Positions 1 to 9,072 of a stretch of DNA of 64,000 nucleotides are shown in pieces. The notes below the pieces were generated by a model. That model was not told where the DNA came from and searched no databases. It was given only the letters and a program-made list of their open reading frames with translations. The first letter of the stretch is position 1. Every line of letters begins with the position of its first letter. The stretch is from JANWYT01 sp034437555 (lineage in GTDB: Bacteria; Chloroflexota; Anaerolineae; Aggregatilineales; Phototrophicaceae): positions 186,001 through 250,000 of the forward strand of contig DAOTTQ010000029.1 of assembly GCA_034437555.1 (NCBI GenBank), in the 5' to 3' direction. The position numbers and the translations under genes were made by a program.

Positions 1-539
1 AGCATGTGAGGTTGGGTATTAAAGTCGCCACAGAGAACAACCGTGTTTTGTGAAGATTGGCTGTTTACGAAGCGAATGGTTTCGTAAAGCTGGCTATTGG
101 TAAAGGCGGCATACTCGTTATCTTCGTGATGTTCGTATTGGGCGTGGGGATGAATGTTATACACATCAAGTATACCGTTTGGGGTTTTGATGTGCGTCAA
201 CCCAATGCCTTTGGCAGCATAATAATCGCCGTGAAGGGGTTTTTCGGGCTTGCCCCCTAGCCGAAAGCGCAGGAAATTGGCATCTAGGATAGGAAACTTG
301 GAGAGTGTAAATAAGCCACTGCCAATGAGACCACTGGCGAAATAATGATGATGTGGATAAGCGACCGAGAGTGTCTTTAAGAGTGTGTCACGACTATCAG
401 ACATAAAAACTTCTTGTAGGCACACAATATCTGGACTAAGAGTGAGGATGTGCTGGGTAATGGCATCCATACGAGCAGAAATGTGTTTGGCATAGGGTGC
501 GCCCCAAGTGTTTAGTGATAGTAGGCGAATGTGTGCCAT
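1..539 (-). CDS. Endonuclease/exonuclease/phosphatase (DNase I-fold) family protein, C-terminus outside window
   Basis: The first 179 codons are visible; the gene runs off the left edge. The N-terminus reads MAHIRLLSLNTWG, followed by LSPDIVCLQEVF (family metal-binding Glu), and near the edge VVLCGDFNTQP, the family GDFN metal/catalytic motif. These define the Mg-dependent DNase I-like phosphodiesterase fold, which includes nucleases, sphingomyelinase-like enzymes and inositol phosphatases. No signal peptide is seen, so a cytoplasmic enzyme is likely. AAGGAG lies five bases before the ATG. It is downstream of glgB on the same strand but separated by a terminator. The substrate cannot be told from this part. 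Confidence 0.85.
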   Translation of the reverse strand, partial: MAHIRLLSLNTWGAPYAKHISARMDAITQHILTLSPDIVCLQEVFMSDSRDTLLKTLSVAYPHHHYFASGLIGSGLFTLSKFPILDANFLRFRLGGKPEKPLHGDYYAAKGIGLTHIKTPNGILDVYNIHPHAQYEHHEDNEYAAFTNSQLYETIRFVNSQSSQNTVVLCGDFNTQPHM

Positions 540-570
540 GTTTACTCCTTGTGATATGTGTTACGTGGTG

Positions 571-605
571 AAAAGGGCGTGGGTGTAGCTGATTTTACCA
601 CGCCC
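571..605 (-). terminator. Rho-independent terminator after glgB
   Basis: On the minus strand an 8-bp GC-rich stem (GGGCGTGG paired with CCACGCCC, 15-base loop) is followed by TTTT. It begins nine bases after the glgB stop and ends before the next gene's ribosome-binding site. Confidence 0.7.
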
Positions 606-614
606 GTTTGTGTG

Positions 615-2810
615 TTAAGGTTGGCGCATTTTAAGCACAAGGAAACCGAGTGGAGGAAGCGTAAGGCTTAGGCTTTGGGGGTGTTTTTGCCAAGCGACAG
701 GCTCTGTGGCGCGTCCTCCCAAGTTGCCGACGTTGCTTCCGCCATAATGCTGGCTGTCGCTATTGAGGATTTCATCGTAATGCCCCTCCAATGGAACACC
801 GACACGGTAATTTTGGCGCACAATGGGCGTGAAGTTACACACCACGACTAAGAAATCGTTGGGGTCTTTGGCGAAACGCATAAAACTAAAGACGCTTTGT
901 TCGGCATCATTGGCTTCTATCCATTGATGTCCGTCTTGACTAAGGTCTAGCTCGTAGAAGGCGGGGTGGCTTGAATAAAAGTTGTTTAAGTCGCGCACCC
1001 AAGCTTGTAATTGCTTGTGAATGGGCATGTCTAGTAAGTGCCAATCTAGGCTACGTGCTTCGTTCCATTCTGCCCATTGCCCAATTTCATATCCCATAAA
1101 GTTAAGTTTTTTACCGGGATGTGCATATTGATAGCCCAAAAGCAGGCGCATTGATGCGAACTTTTGCCACCAATCACCAGGTGCTTTGTTAAGAAGTGAG
1201 CCTTTTCCGTGTACGACTTCGTCATGAGAGAGTGATAGCACGAAGTTTTCAGAGAAGGCGTAAATCATAGAAAAGGTCATCATGTTATGGGCATAACGCC
1301 GATAAACAGGGTCTTGTTTTATGTAGTTTAGGGTATCGTGCATCCAGCCCATGTTCCATTTTAGGGTAAAGCCAAGCCCACCTAAGTAAGTGGGGCGCGA
1401 CACCATTGCCCACGCGGTTGATTCTTCGGCTATAGTAATAGCACCAGGACATTCGGCATGGACGACTTCGTTAAACTCTTTTAAGAATGCAATGGCTTCT
1501 AGGTTTTCGTTGCCACCGTATTTATTGGGAATCCACTCGCCTGCCTTGCGTGAAAAATCGAGATAAATCATGGAGGATACTGCATCCACGCGCAGACCAT
1601 CAATGTGGTACTTTTTCAACCAAAAGAGCGCATTAGCAATGAGGAAGTTTCTAACTTCGTTGCGCCCATAATTAAAAATATACGTTCCCCAATCAGGGTG
1701 TTCGCCTTGACGTGGGTCGGCGTGAGAATAAAGATGTGTGCCATCAAAGAAGCTAAGGGCGTGACCATCTTTAGGAAAATGTGCTGGCACCCAATCCAAA
1801 ATAACGCCAATGCCATTTTGATGACAAATGTCTACGAAGTGCATAAAATCTTGGGGCGTGCCGTAGCGACTGGTGGGGGCGAAGTAACCCGTAACTTGAT
1901 AGCCCCACGACCCATCAAAGGGGTGTTCGGCGACGGGCATAAGCTCGATGTGAGTGTAGCCCATCTTCTTGACATAAGGCACAAGGTCATCGGCAAGTTC
2001 CCGATAGGTCATCCATTGATTGCCTTCTTTGCGTTTCCAAGAGCCGAGATGAACTTCATACATGGACATGGGCGCGGTAAGGATGTTCGTTTCTGCACGC
2101 GCAGTCATCCATTCGTCATCGTTCCACGTGTAGCCGTCTAAGCTGGCGACAACAGAGCCAGTATTGGGGCGTAGCTCGGCAAATGCGCCGTAGGGGTCGG
2201 TTTTTTCGGCTTTGTACAGACGAATATGAGACTTTAGCGCGTATTTATAAATCTCACCTTCGCCAATGTTGGGGACAAACACTTCCCAGATGCCACTGTC
2301 TCCGTGAGAACGCATGGGGTGGGTGCGAGCATCCCAACCATTAAAGCTACCCACAACGCTTATAACACGGGCGTTGGGCGCCCAAACGGCAAAATTTACG
2401 CCTTTTACGCCGCCTATCTCGCGGAGATGTGCGCCAAGTTTTTCGTAGATGTCACGATGCTGACCTTGTGCATGAAGATAAAGGTCTACTTCTCCAAAGA
2501 GCGCGGGATAGGCATAGGGGTCATTGAAGGTTTCGGTTATGTCTTGCTGTGTAACTGCCTGAAAGTGATAAGAAATTTCGCTTTTAGGCATTGGAATTGC
2601 AACTTCAAAGATACCACTTTCGTGAATTTTGGTCATTTCAAGGGGTTGTTTTTCGCCCTTAAAAACAACTAAAAGCGTTTTTGCAGAAGGACGGATAGCG
2701 CGAATAACCAATTGGTCGTTATAGCTGTGATAGCCCAAAATTTCTTGAGGTGCGCCATGATCATTATGGGCAAGCGCATTTAGAGCATCAGGGTGGGGAG
2801 TAAAGTTCAT
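615..2810 (-). CDS. glgB: 1,4-alpha-glucan branching enzyme GlgB
   Basis: It makes alpha-1,6 branches in glycogen by cutting and transferring alpha-1,4 chains. The 731 aa length is normal for a GH13 branching enzyme with an N-terminal CBM48 domain (about residues 125-225, VNFAVWAPNARVISVVGSFN). Catalytic residues are visible: the nucleophile Asp in GLRVDAVSSM (about residue 408), the acid/base Glu in TIAEESTAW (about 462) and the transition-state Asp in LSHDEVVHGKG (about 529). A sequence AGGAC sits about nine bases before the ATG. No other glycogen genes lie nearby, so it appears to be a stand-alone unit with its own terminator. Confidence 0.97.
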   Translation of the reverse strand: MNFTPHPDALNALAHNDHGAPQEILGYHSYNDQLVIRAIRPSAKTLLVVFKGEKQPLEMTKIHESGIFEVAIPMPKSEISYHFQAVTQQDITETFNDPYAYPALFGEVDLYLHAQGQHRDIYEKLGAHLREIGGVKGVNFAVWAPNARVISVVGSFNGWDARTHPMRSHGDSGIWEVFVPNIGEGEIYKYALKSHIRLYKAEKTDPYGAFAELRPNTGSVVASLDGYTWNDDEWMTARAETNILTAPMSMYEVHLGSWKRKEGNQWMTYRELADDLVPYVKKMGYTHIELMPVAEHPFDGSWGYQVTGYFAPTSRYGTPQDFMHFVDICHQNGIGVILDWVPAHFPKDGHALSFFDGTHLYSHADPRQGEHPDWGTYIFNYGRNEVRNFLIANALFWLKKYHIDGLRVDAVSSMIYLDFSRKAGEWIPNKYGGNENLEAIAFLKEFNEVVHAECPGAITIAEESTAWAMVSRPTYLGGLGFTLKWNMGWMHDTLNYIKQDPVYRRYAHNMMTFSMIYAFSENFVLSLSHDEVVHGKGSLLNKAPGDWWQKFASMRLLLGYQYAHPGKKLNFMGYEIGQWAEWNEARSLDWHLLDMPIHKQLQAWVRDLNNFYSSHPAFYELDLSQDGHQWIEANDAEQSVFSFMRFAKDPNDFLVVVCNFTPIVRQNYRVGVPLEGHYDEILNSDSQHYGGSNVGNLGGRATEPVAWQKHPQSLSLTLPPLGFLVLKMRQP

Positions 2811-2939
2811 TTTTAGTGTCCTGTTCTATCAAAAAAGCTGTATTTACACTTTTAATAAGGGTATTTATCATACAGTCGATTATAGCGCGTTAAAGCCAAA
2901 TTTGCGCGCGTTAGACTTTGATGAGTATCTGAATTTCGT

Positions 2940-2967
2940 TTGGCAATTTGCACAAACTTGCTATAAT
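2940..2967 (+). promoter_or_regulatory. Sigma-70-type promoter for the liv operon
   Basis: TTGGCA (2940-2945) and TATAAT (2962-2967) are separated by 16 bases, 50 bases upstream of the first substrate-binding protein. An imperfect palindrome (GCAA-TTTG-CA-CAAA-C-TTGC) fills the spacer and abuts the -10 box, a plausible operator position. The operator role is inference. Confidence 0.65.
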
Positions 2968-3017
2968 TAGAAGTGCAATACACTAAGGACAAAAATTTTT
3001 TAGAAGAGGATTGAAAT

Positions 3018-4265
3018 ATGTTAAAAAAAGTGTCTTTGAAATATCGTTTTGTTGCATCATGTGCTGTTGCTCTAATGAGTTTTGGTATGGTGGCATCCCA
3101 AGACGCAGAACCCATTAAAATTGGTGTGGGCGTTGCACAAACCAGTAACGTGGCGTTGCTTGGACAAGAACAAGTAATTGGTGCGCGAATTGCAGGGGAA
3201 TACTTTAATGAGTTGGGTGGTGTTAATGGTCGCCCAATTGAATTGGTGTTCCAAGATACGGCAGGTGATGAGGCAGGTGCTATTAATGCCTTTCAAACAC
3301 TGATTGCTGATGGTGTTGTTGGTATTTTAGGACCGACACTTTCACAACAAGCCTTTAGTGCAGACCCCATTGCCGAAACAGAAGGTGTGCCTGTGATTGC
3401 GCCCTCAAATACAGCAAAAGGGATTCCTCAAATTGGTCAGTACATTTCACGAGTTTCTGCACCTGTGGCAGTAGTTGCACCTAATGCCGTAAGAGCTGCG
3501 CTTGCTATCAACCCCGAAATTGAGCGTGTTGCAGTGTTCTTTGCACAAAACGACGCTTTCTCGGTATCTGAAACAGGTACATTCCAAGAGACAGTGGTGG
3601 AATTTGGGCTAGAACTTATCGAGCCGGTGCAATCCTTCCAAACAACTGACACAGACTTTAGCTCACAAGTAACCAATGCGCTTTCTGGTGACCCCCAACT
3701 GGTGATTGTTTCTGGGTTAGCGGCGGATGGCGGTAACTTGGTTCGCCAATTGCGCGAATTTGGTTATGAAGGCTTAATTGTGGGTGGCAACGGCTTGAAT
3801 ACGGCTAATATTTATCCCGTTTGCCAAGCCTTGTGTGATGGCATCATCATTGCCCAAGCCTATAGCTATAGCCTAGACACCGAAGTCAACAACACCTTCC
3901 GCGAAATTTACAAAGAAGAACAGGGCAAAGAACCCCCACAATTTAGTGGTCAGGCATTTGCTGGTATTCAGGTGTTTGTAGAATCACTTATTGAAGTAGA
4001 CGACACCTTAGGTATTGATAACCTTAGCCTTGTTGAACTACGTACAGCGGTAAACGACGTTATTCTTTCTGGCAAAACGTTTGATACCCCATTAGGTGTT
4101 ATCTCGTTTACTGAAGAAGGTGAATTGATACAAGCCGAATTCTACGTAGCACAAATTCAAATGAACGAAGACGGTCAGACGGGTCAATTCGTTTTCATTG
4201 AATTCGGTGGCGACGAAGAAGAAATGGATATGGAAGAGGAAGCAACTCCTGCTTCTGGTGGCTAG
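3018..4265 (+). CDS. Branched-chain amino acid-type ABC transporter substrate-binding protein (first copy)
   Basis: Periplasmic-binding protein of the LivJ/LivK (Peripla_BP_6) family, 415 aa. A signal peptide (MLKKVSLKYRFVASCAVAL then GMVASQ) precedes the binding domain, which starts EPIKIGVGVAQTSNVALLGQ. Typical family segments are RIAGEYFNELGGVNGRPIEL and GILGPTLSQQ. The C-terminus carries an unusual acidic tail (GGDEEEMDMEEE). A GAAGAGGA ribosome-binding site precedes the ATG. It is first in an operon with both permeases and both ATPases, and a hairpin terminator follows it. The ligand could be an amino acid, amide or urea; the sequence does not settle this. Confidence 0.93.
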   Translation: MLKKVSLKYRFVASCAVALMSFGMVASQDAEPIKIGVGVAQTSNVALLGQEQVIGARIAGEYFNELGGVNGRPIELVFQDTAGDEAGAINAFQTLIADGVVGILGPTLSQQAFSADPIAETEGVPVIAPSNTAKGIPQIGQYISRVSAPVAVVAPNAVRAALAINPEIERVAVFFAQNDAFSVSETGTFQETVVEFGLELIEPVQSFQTTDTDFSSQVTNALSGDPQLVIVSGLAADGGNLVRQLREFGYEGLIVGGNGLNTANIYPVCQALCDGIIIAQAYSYSLDTEVNNTFREIYKEEQGKEPPQFSGQAFAGIQVFVESLIEVDDTLGIDNLSLVELRTAVNDVILSGKTFDTPLGVISFTEEGELIQAEFYVAQIQMNEDGQTGQFVFIEFGGDEEEMDMEEEATPASGG

Positions 4266-4297
4266 GTCTTACGATACGTTTTGATAGCGCAGTTTTG

Positions 4298-4334
4298 AAG
4301 GGGAGTATGCTTAATAGGGGTATACTTCCCTTTT
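4298..4334 (+). terminator. Intra-operon hairpin terminator between livK-like gene and livH
   Basis: An 11-bp stem (AAGGGGAGTAT with ATACTTCCCTT, one G-U pair) is followed by a short T run. It lies between the first binding-protein gene and the permease genes. In such operons a leaky terminator here lets the binding protein be made in excess over the membrane components. Confidence 0.7.
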
Positions 4335-4384
4335 CGTTATTCTACTTTTATTTAACGGTGACGTGGAGAAAATAGGCAACTGTT

Positions 4385-5335
4385 ATGGATGTGACACTGT
4401 TGCAAAATATTGTAAATGGTTTGGCGATTGGGGGTGTATATGCGATTTTTGCACTGGGCTACACCCTCGTCTTTTCAATACTAGGGATTATTAATTTTGC
4501 ACATGGGGCAATTTTTACGGCAGGGGCGTATTTCACCTACTTGCTTTTAGGCTCGCGTGTGGGATTTAATGGTTTATTGGCAAATCAACAACTTCCTTTT
4601 GGGTTGTCGTTTCCTGTGGCAACGCTTTTGGGGGCAGTATTAGCGGGCTTGTTAAGCGTTTTGATAGAGCGTGTGGCGTTTCGTCCTTTGCGCGTGAGAG
4701 GTGCGGATTCACTTTTGACACTGGTTTCTAGCTTAGGAATTGCGGTGGCAATGGTGAACTTTATCCAGTATCTAATGGGTGCTGAGGCGTATAGTTACCC
4801 TTCGATTACACAAAGTTTGGGATTACCAGCTTCTATATCGATTGCAATGGGAGAAAAACCACTCATTATTCGGACGGTGCAATTGGTTATCTTTGGCGTT
4901 TCGATGGTGATTTTGGGGGTACTGACCTACTTCATTAACTACACCAAAGTGGGCAAAGCACTACAAGCTGTTGCAGAAGACCAAACAACCGCAAGCCTAC
5001 TAGGGATTAACACGGATAGGCTTATTGTGATAACGTTTTTCCTAAGCGGTTTTGTGGGGGGTATTGCTGGCACTATGGTGGGGCTAAGCGTAAGTATCAC
5101 GGGTCCTTATTTCGGGATTGCTTTTGGGCTTAAGGGTTTGGCTGTGATAGTGCTTGGTGGTTTAGGTAGCATTCCTGGTGCGGTGCTTGGTGGAATGGTT
5201 ATTGGCTTGGCAGAAGCGTTAGTACCGTCTACATTGGTGGGTTATAAAGATGCGATTGCGTTTGCTATCCTGTTTATTGTGCTACTGATACGTCCACGCG
5301 GTATTCTGGGACGCGCCGTTATCCAAAAGGTGTAA
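4385..5335 (+). CDS. livH: Branched-chain amino acid ABC transporter permease LivH-type
   Basis: Inner-membrane permease of the LivH family, 316 aa, with many hydrophobic segments. Typical features are the N-terminus LLQNIVNGLAIGGVYAIFAL, the GYTLVFSILGIINFAHG segment, the loop VGKALQAVAEDQTTASLLGI that contacts the ATPase, and the C-terminal GLGSIPGAVLGGMVIGLAE block. The stop is five bases before the LivM start, which supports co-translation. It forms the translocation pore with LivM. Confidence 0.95.
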   Translation: MDVTLLQNIVNGLAIGGVYAIFALGYTLVFSILGIINFAHGAIFTAGAYFTYLLLGSRVGFNGLLANQQLPFGLSFPVATLLGAVLAGLLSVLIERVAFRPLRVRGADSLLTLVSSLGIAVAMVNFIQYLMGAEAYSYPSITQSLGLPASISIAMGEKPLIIRTVQLVIFGVSMVILGVLTYFINYTKVGKALQAVAEDQTTASLLGINTDRLIVITFFLSGFVGGIAGTMVGLSVSITGPYFGIAFGLKGLAVIVLGGLGSIPGAVLGGMVIGLAEALVPSTLVGYKDAIAFAILFIVLLIRPRGILGRAVIQKV

Positions 5336-5340
5336 AACTC

Positions 5341-6303
5341 ATGCAAGAAATTTTGAACCAATATGGCTTTTTAATTATTCAAATGACCTTTGCAGCCCTG
5401 ATGGGGCTTTCGATGTATTTACCGTTGATGGCGGGGCAATTATCGTTGGCAAGCCCTGGTTTTTATGCGCTGGGTGGATATATTGCGGCGATTTTGTCTA
5501 CACAACAATTTGCAGTAGAACGTGGACAATTGTTTCCGTTGGAGTTACTTTTGCTAGAGATGGTCATAGCGGGTGTTGTAAGTGGTATTTTAGCGGTGAT
5601 TATTGGTGTGCCTTCGTTGCGCTTGCGAGGTATTTATCTGGCGTTGGCAACGATTGCGTTTGTAGAAATTGTGCGTGTTGTACCACAAAACCTAGAAATT
5701 ACAGGTCGTGCAGTGGGTATCTTTGGGATTCCACAACCGTTCCCCGGCAGAACTGAGTTTTTAGGCTTACAAGTTAATCAGCAATTGAGCTATGGTTTAA
5801 TTGCGTTTCCTTTGCTGATTATTGTGGCGTTTGCCATTTATCGCCTAGAAAGAAGCCGTGTAGGGCGTGCCTTTGCTGCGCTAAGAGAAGATGAACTGGC
5901 GGCGGCGGCGATGGGCATTAACCCCACTTACTATAAAGTTTTGGCGTTTGTGCTAGGGGCTATTTTAGCGGGTATGGTGGGTGCTATAAGCGCACACTTT
6001 ATTAACACATGGAATCCTAGACAAGGAGTATTTGACCGCAGCATTGAGTACCTTGCGTTTGTGATTATTGGGGGTTCTAGGACGTTTGTGGGGCCCATTA
6101 TGGGGGGATTGTTATTAACGGCATTGCCAGAGGCGTTACGGGCTTTGGCGGGCTTTCAAAGCCTACCCACGAGCTTGGCACAATTACTCGCCGAGTCGCG
6201 GTTTATCATTTATGGGCTGTTGATCGCGATTGGGGCAACATTCTTTCCACAAGGGCTTATCTCTCCGAATTTGTTCAAAAGGCGTAAAGAGAGGAAGGCA
6301 TAA
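5341..6303 (+). CDS. livM: Branched-chain amino acid ABC transporter permease LivM-type
   Basis: Second permease of the Liv transporter, 320 aa. It has the LivM-type LRLRGIYLALATIAFVEI segment, the ATPase-coupling loop VGRAFAALREDELAAAAMGI, and the C-terminal IGGSRTFVGPIMGGLLLTAL block. It partners LivH. A short basic C-terminus (KRRKERKA) ends one base before the LivG ATG. Confidence 0.95.
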   Translation: MQEILNQYGFLIIQMTFAALMGLSMYLPLMAGQLSLASPGFYALGGYIAAILSTQQFAVERGQLFPLELLLLEMVIAGVVSGILAVIIGVPSLRLRGIYLALATIAFVEIVRVVPQNLEITGRAVGIFGIPQPFPGRTEFLGLQVNQQLSYGLIAFPLLIIVAFAIYRLERSRVGRAFAALREDELAAAAMGINPTYYKVLAFVLGAILAGMVGAISAHFINTWNPRQGVFDRSIEYLAFVIIGGSRTFVGPIMGGLLLTALPEALRALAGFQSLPTSLAQLLAESRFIIYGLLIAIGATFFPQGLISPNLFKRRKERKA

Positions 6304-6304
6304 C

Positions 6305-7060
6305 ATGCTAGAGGTTATGAAGGCAACGCGCTTATTTGGTGGGTTGGTTGCGGTAAACGAAGTGTCATTTACCATTTTTCCTAATGAAATCTTTGGGCTG
6401 ATTGGGCCCAATGGTGCAGGTAAGACAACGCTTTTTAACCTGATAACTGGCTTGACCGAAGTCAGCCGTGGTGAAGTGCTATATAAGGGGTCTAAAATTT
6501 CTGGGCTGAAGCCTCATCAAATTGCTTCACGCGGTCTTTCTCGGACGTTCCAGAATATTCGGCTTTTTGGCAATTTGTCGGCACTAGAAAACGTGATGAT
6601 TTCGCAACACACACGCACCAGTTCGGGTCTTTTGGGTGGTATTTTGGGTTTGCCAAAGGCACGTAGAGAAGAACGGCAAGTAAGAGATGAAGCCATGACA
6701 TTGCTGGAGCTAGTGGGGTTGTCGGATAGAGCAGAGAACGAAGCGAAAAACTTTGCCTATGGTGACCAGCGTAGGCTTGAAATTGCCAGAGCATTGGCTT
6801 TGAAACCAGAGCTTTTGCTTTTAGACGAACCAGGCGCGGGCATGAATACGAATGAGAAAGCAGGCTTAAGCGACTTTATTCGGCAAATTCGTGACCAATT
6901 TAATTTAACGGTGCTTCTCATCGAACATCATGTGCCGTTGGTGATGGGCTTATGTGACCGTATTGCTGTTTTGAACTTTGGACAATTGATTGCTTTAGGA
7001 ACACCAGAGAGCGTACAAAATGACCCAGCCGTAATAGAGGCTTATTTGGGGGATGCTTAG
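6305..7060 (+). CDS. livG: Branched-chain amino acid ABC transporter ATP-binding protein LivG-type
   Basis: Cytoplasmic ATPase subunit, 251 aa. Walker A is GPNGAGKTT. The signature region is degenerate (NFAYGDQRRLEIARAL), as is usual for LivG, and Walker B is LLLLDEPGAG. A LivG-type insertion with GLSRTFQNIRLF is present. An upstream in-frame start at 6230 would lie inside livM; the ATG at 6305 with GAGAGGAAGG before it is preferred. It overlaps livF by eight bases. Confidence 0.95.
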   Translation: MLEVMKATRLFGGLVAVNEVSFTIFPNEIFGLIGPNGAGKTTLFNLITGLTEVSRGEVLYKGSKISGLKPHQIASRGLSRTFQNIRLFGNLSALENVMISQHTRTSSGLLGGILGLPKARREERQVRDEAMTLLELVGLSDRAENEAKNFAYGDQRRLEIARALALKPELLLLDEPGAGMNTNEKAGLSDFIRQIRDQFNLTVLLIEHHVPLVMGLCDRIAVLNFGQLIALGTPESVQNDPAVIEAYLGDA

Positions 7061-7784
7061 ACAGATGGCAGAACAGCGTGTTTTATTGAATGTAGACCAA
7101 CTAAAAGTGAATTATGGGGCTGTGCAAGCCCTACAAGGGGTGTCTTTACAGGTTTTTGAGGGCGAAATTGTGGCACTAATTGGGGCAAATGGTGCGGGTA
7201 AAAGTACCATGCTTCGCGCGGTTTCACGGATTTTGAAGCCGTTGGAAGGCACCATTACGTATGACAACCAAGACATTCTGCGTGAACGTCCAGATACAAT
7301 TGTGCGAATGGGTATTGCCCATGTGCCGGAAGGACGGCGGGTGCTAACGCGCTTAAGCGTAGAAGATAACCTTAAGTTAGGGGCGTATACTCGCAATGAT
7401 GCCAAAGCCATTAAAGATGACCTTGAGCAACAGTTTGTGCGTTTTCCGCGTCTAAAAGAGAGACGGGCGCAATTGGCGGGTACTTTAAGCGGTGGCGAAC
7501 AGCAAATGTTGGCGATTGCTAGGGCGTTGATGAGCCGCCCACGTCTTTTGCTATTGGATGAGCCGTCATTGGGTCTTGCGCCGATTATTGTGCGTGATAT
7601 TTTTAATATCATCCGTGAGCTAAACAAAGAAGGTGTGACCATCTTGCTGATTGAACAAAATGCCCAACTCGCACTGAATGCGGCGCATCGGGGTTATGTT
7701 ATTGAGGCGGGAAACATTCCTTACTTTGATGTAGCGAGCAACCTCATCCATGATGAGCGCGTGCGGAAAGCATATTTAGGCTAG
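7053..7784 (+). CDS. livF: Branched-chain amino acid ABC transporter ATP-binding protein LivF-type
   Basis: Second ATPase of the transporter, up to 243 aa. Walker A GANGAGKST, signature LSGGEQQMLAIARALMSRP and Walker B LLLLDEPSLGL are intact, and IAHVPEGRRV is typical of LivF. The start is ambiguous. ATG 7053 overlaps the livG stop, while ATG 7065 (MAEQRVLL) sits about 12 bases after a GGGGGA run; both fit translational coupling. Confidence 0.94.
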   Translation: MLRQMAEQRVLLNVDQLKVNYGAVQALQGVSLQVFEGEIVALIGANGAGKSTMLRAVSRILKPLEGTITYDNQDILRERPDTIVRMGIAHVPEGRRVLTRLSVEDNLKLGAYTRNDAKAIKDDLEQQFVRFPRLKERRAQLAGTLSGGEQQMLAIARALMSRPRLLLLDEPSLGLAPIIVRDIFNIIRELNKEGVTILLIEQNAQLALNAAHRGYVIEAGNIPYFDVASNLIHDERVRKAYLG

Positions 7785-7802
7785 TTTAAGAGGACAAGCT
7801 GA

Positions 7803-9008
7803 ATGAAGAAGATTTTGGCTATATGGTGTATGTTTGTTTTTGCGGTGGTTGGGTTAGCACAAGATGCACCTCAACCCCTCAAGATAGGCTTTGTGGCAGA
7901 CCAAACAGGGACAGGCTATCTGTTTGCCCAGTCACAAATTGCTGGGATTCAAATAGCATTAACAGAAATTAATGCCGCCGGAGGTATTTTAGGGCGACCT
8001 GTGGAGTTGATTATCCGTGATTCGCAACTAAAGCCGGATGTTGGTGCTACGGTAGCACGCCAAATGATTTTAGAAGATGGTGTTGAATTGTTGCTGGGAC
8101 CCACGAGTAGCGGTGTGGCGTTGGCAGTTTCTGAAGTGGCTAAGGAATATCGCATTCCGATTGCCTTCCATACCTCTAACACACCCGCCTTAACAACCAC
8201 AAAGGGACATCCTTATTTGGTTCAAGTTGTGCCAAATACAACAATGGATGGACGGGTTGTGGCGCGATTGGCGGCAGAGCTAGGTTTGCAAGACTGGGCG
8301 TTTATTGCGCCTGATTATGCGTTCGGTCGGGATTTGTTTGCGGGCTTTGCCCCTGAATTTGCGTCACTAAACGCTGAAGGGCGTATTGTGAGCGAACAGT
8401 GGCCCAAACTAGGCGAAGCGGACTTGATTCCCTTTATTTCTGCATTCCAAGCCAATGTTCCTGAAGGGGTTGCTGGGAATTTGTGGGGCGACCAACTGGT
8501 AACGTTTATGCAACAAGCAGAATCGCTGGGTGTGTTTGAAGACTCCAGTTATATTGGCTTGTTTGACTTAGATTTTATGAAGGCAATTGGCGATGAATTG
8601 CCCGAAGGTAATTTATACGGTTATGCGCGTGTGCCATTTTATGCCATTGATAGCGAGGCGATGACCACATTTGTGGAAAAATATCGCCGTTTAACAGCAG
8701 GGCAGTACCCTTCTGACTGGGCGATTATGGCTTATGATGCCGTTTACGCGCTAAAGGCGGGGGTGGAGATGGCAGGAACAACCGAAGGTGACGCTGTGGC
8801 AGAAGCCTTTAACGAGCTAACCTTTAATACACTTCGTGGTGAAGTGACGATTCGTGCTTGTGACCACATGGCAAATGTAGGTGTTTATGCGGGTAAGGCG
8901 GGGTATGTGGATGAATACCCATTCCCTGTTTTAACTGACTTTGTGTTTTATCCTGCGGAAGACCTTTGGAACACTTGTGAAGAAGTAGAAGCTCTACGCG
9001 AAAGTTAG
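7803..9008 (+). CDS. Branched-chain amino acid-type ABC transporter substrate-binding protein (second copy)
   Basis: A second Peripla_BP_6 binding protein, 401 aa, at the end of the liv operon. The signal peptide is MKKILAIWCMFVFAVVGLAQ and the mature start PLKIGFVADQTGTGYL. Further family segments are INAAGGILGRPVELIIRD and LLLGPTSSGVAL. It is clearly diverged from the first copy and lacks its acidic tail, so the two probably deliver different ligands to one permease. AAGAGGA precedes the ATG. Two Cys near the C-terminus (RACDHM, WNTCEEV) could form a disulfide. Confidence 0.93.
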   Translation: MKKILAIWCMFVFAVVGLAQDAPQPLKIGFVADQTGTGYLFAQSQIAGIQIALTEINAAGGILGRPVELIIRDSQLKPDVGATVARQMILEDGVELLLGPTSSGVALAVSEVAKEYRIPIAFHTSNTPALTTTKGHPYLVQVVPNTTMDGRVVARLAAELGLQDWAFIAPDYAFGRDLFAGFAPEFASLNAEGRIVSEQWPKLGEADLIPFISAFQANVPEGVAGNLWGDQLVTFMQQAESLGVFEDSSYIGLFDLDFMKAIGDELPEGNLYGYARVPFYAIDSEAMTTFVEKYRRLTAGQYPSDWAIMAYDAVYALKAGVEMAGTTEGDAVAEAFNELTFNTLRGEVTIRACDHMANVGVYAGKAGYVDEYPFPVLTDFVFYPAEDLWNTCEEVEALRES

Positions 9009-9029
9009 GTTAAAAGATACTACAGATGG

Positions 9030-9069
9030 GGCAGAAAGTGGGCGTATCGCCTCCTTGTCTGCCTTTTTT
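9030..9069 (+). terminator. Rho-independent terminator of the liv operon
   Basis: The outer stem GGCAGA/TCTGCC encloses an inner GGCG/CGCC pairing and is followed by six T. It lies 22 bases after the second binding-protein stop. Confidence 0.8.
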
Positions 9070-9072
9070 GCG

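Noticed and set aside
57..260. Small plus-strand open frame at the left edge
   Set aside because: It is antisense to a clear DNase I-fold protein with the GDFN motif on the minus strand.
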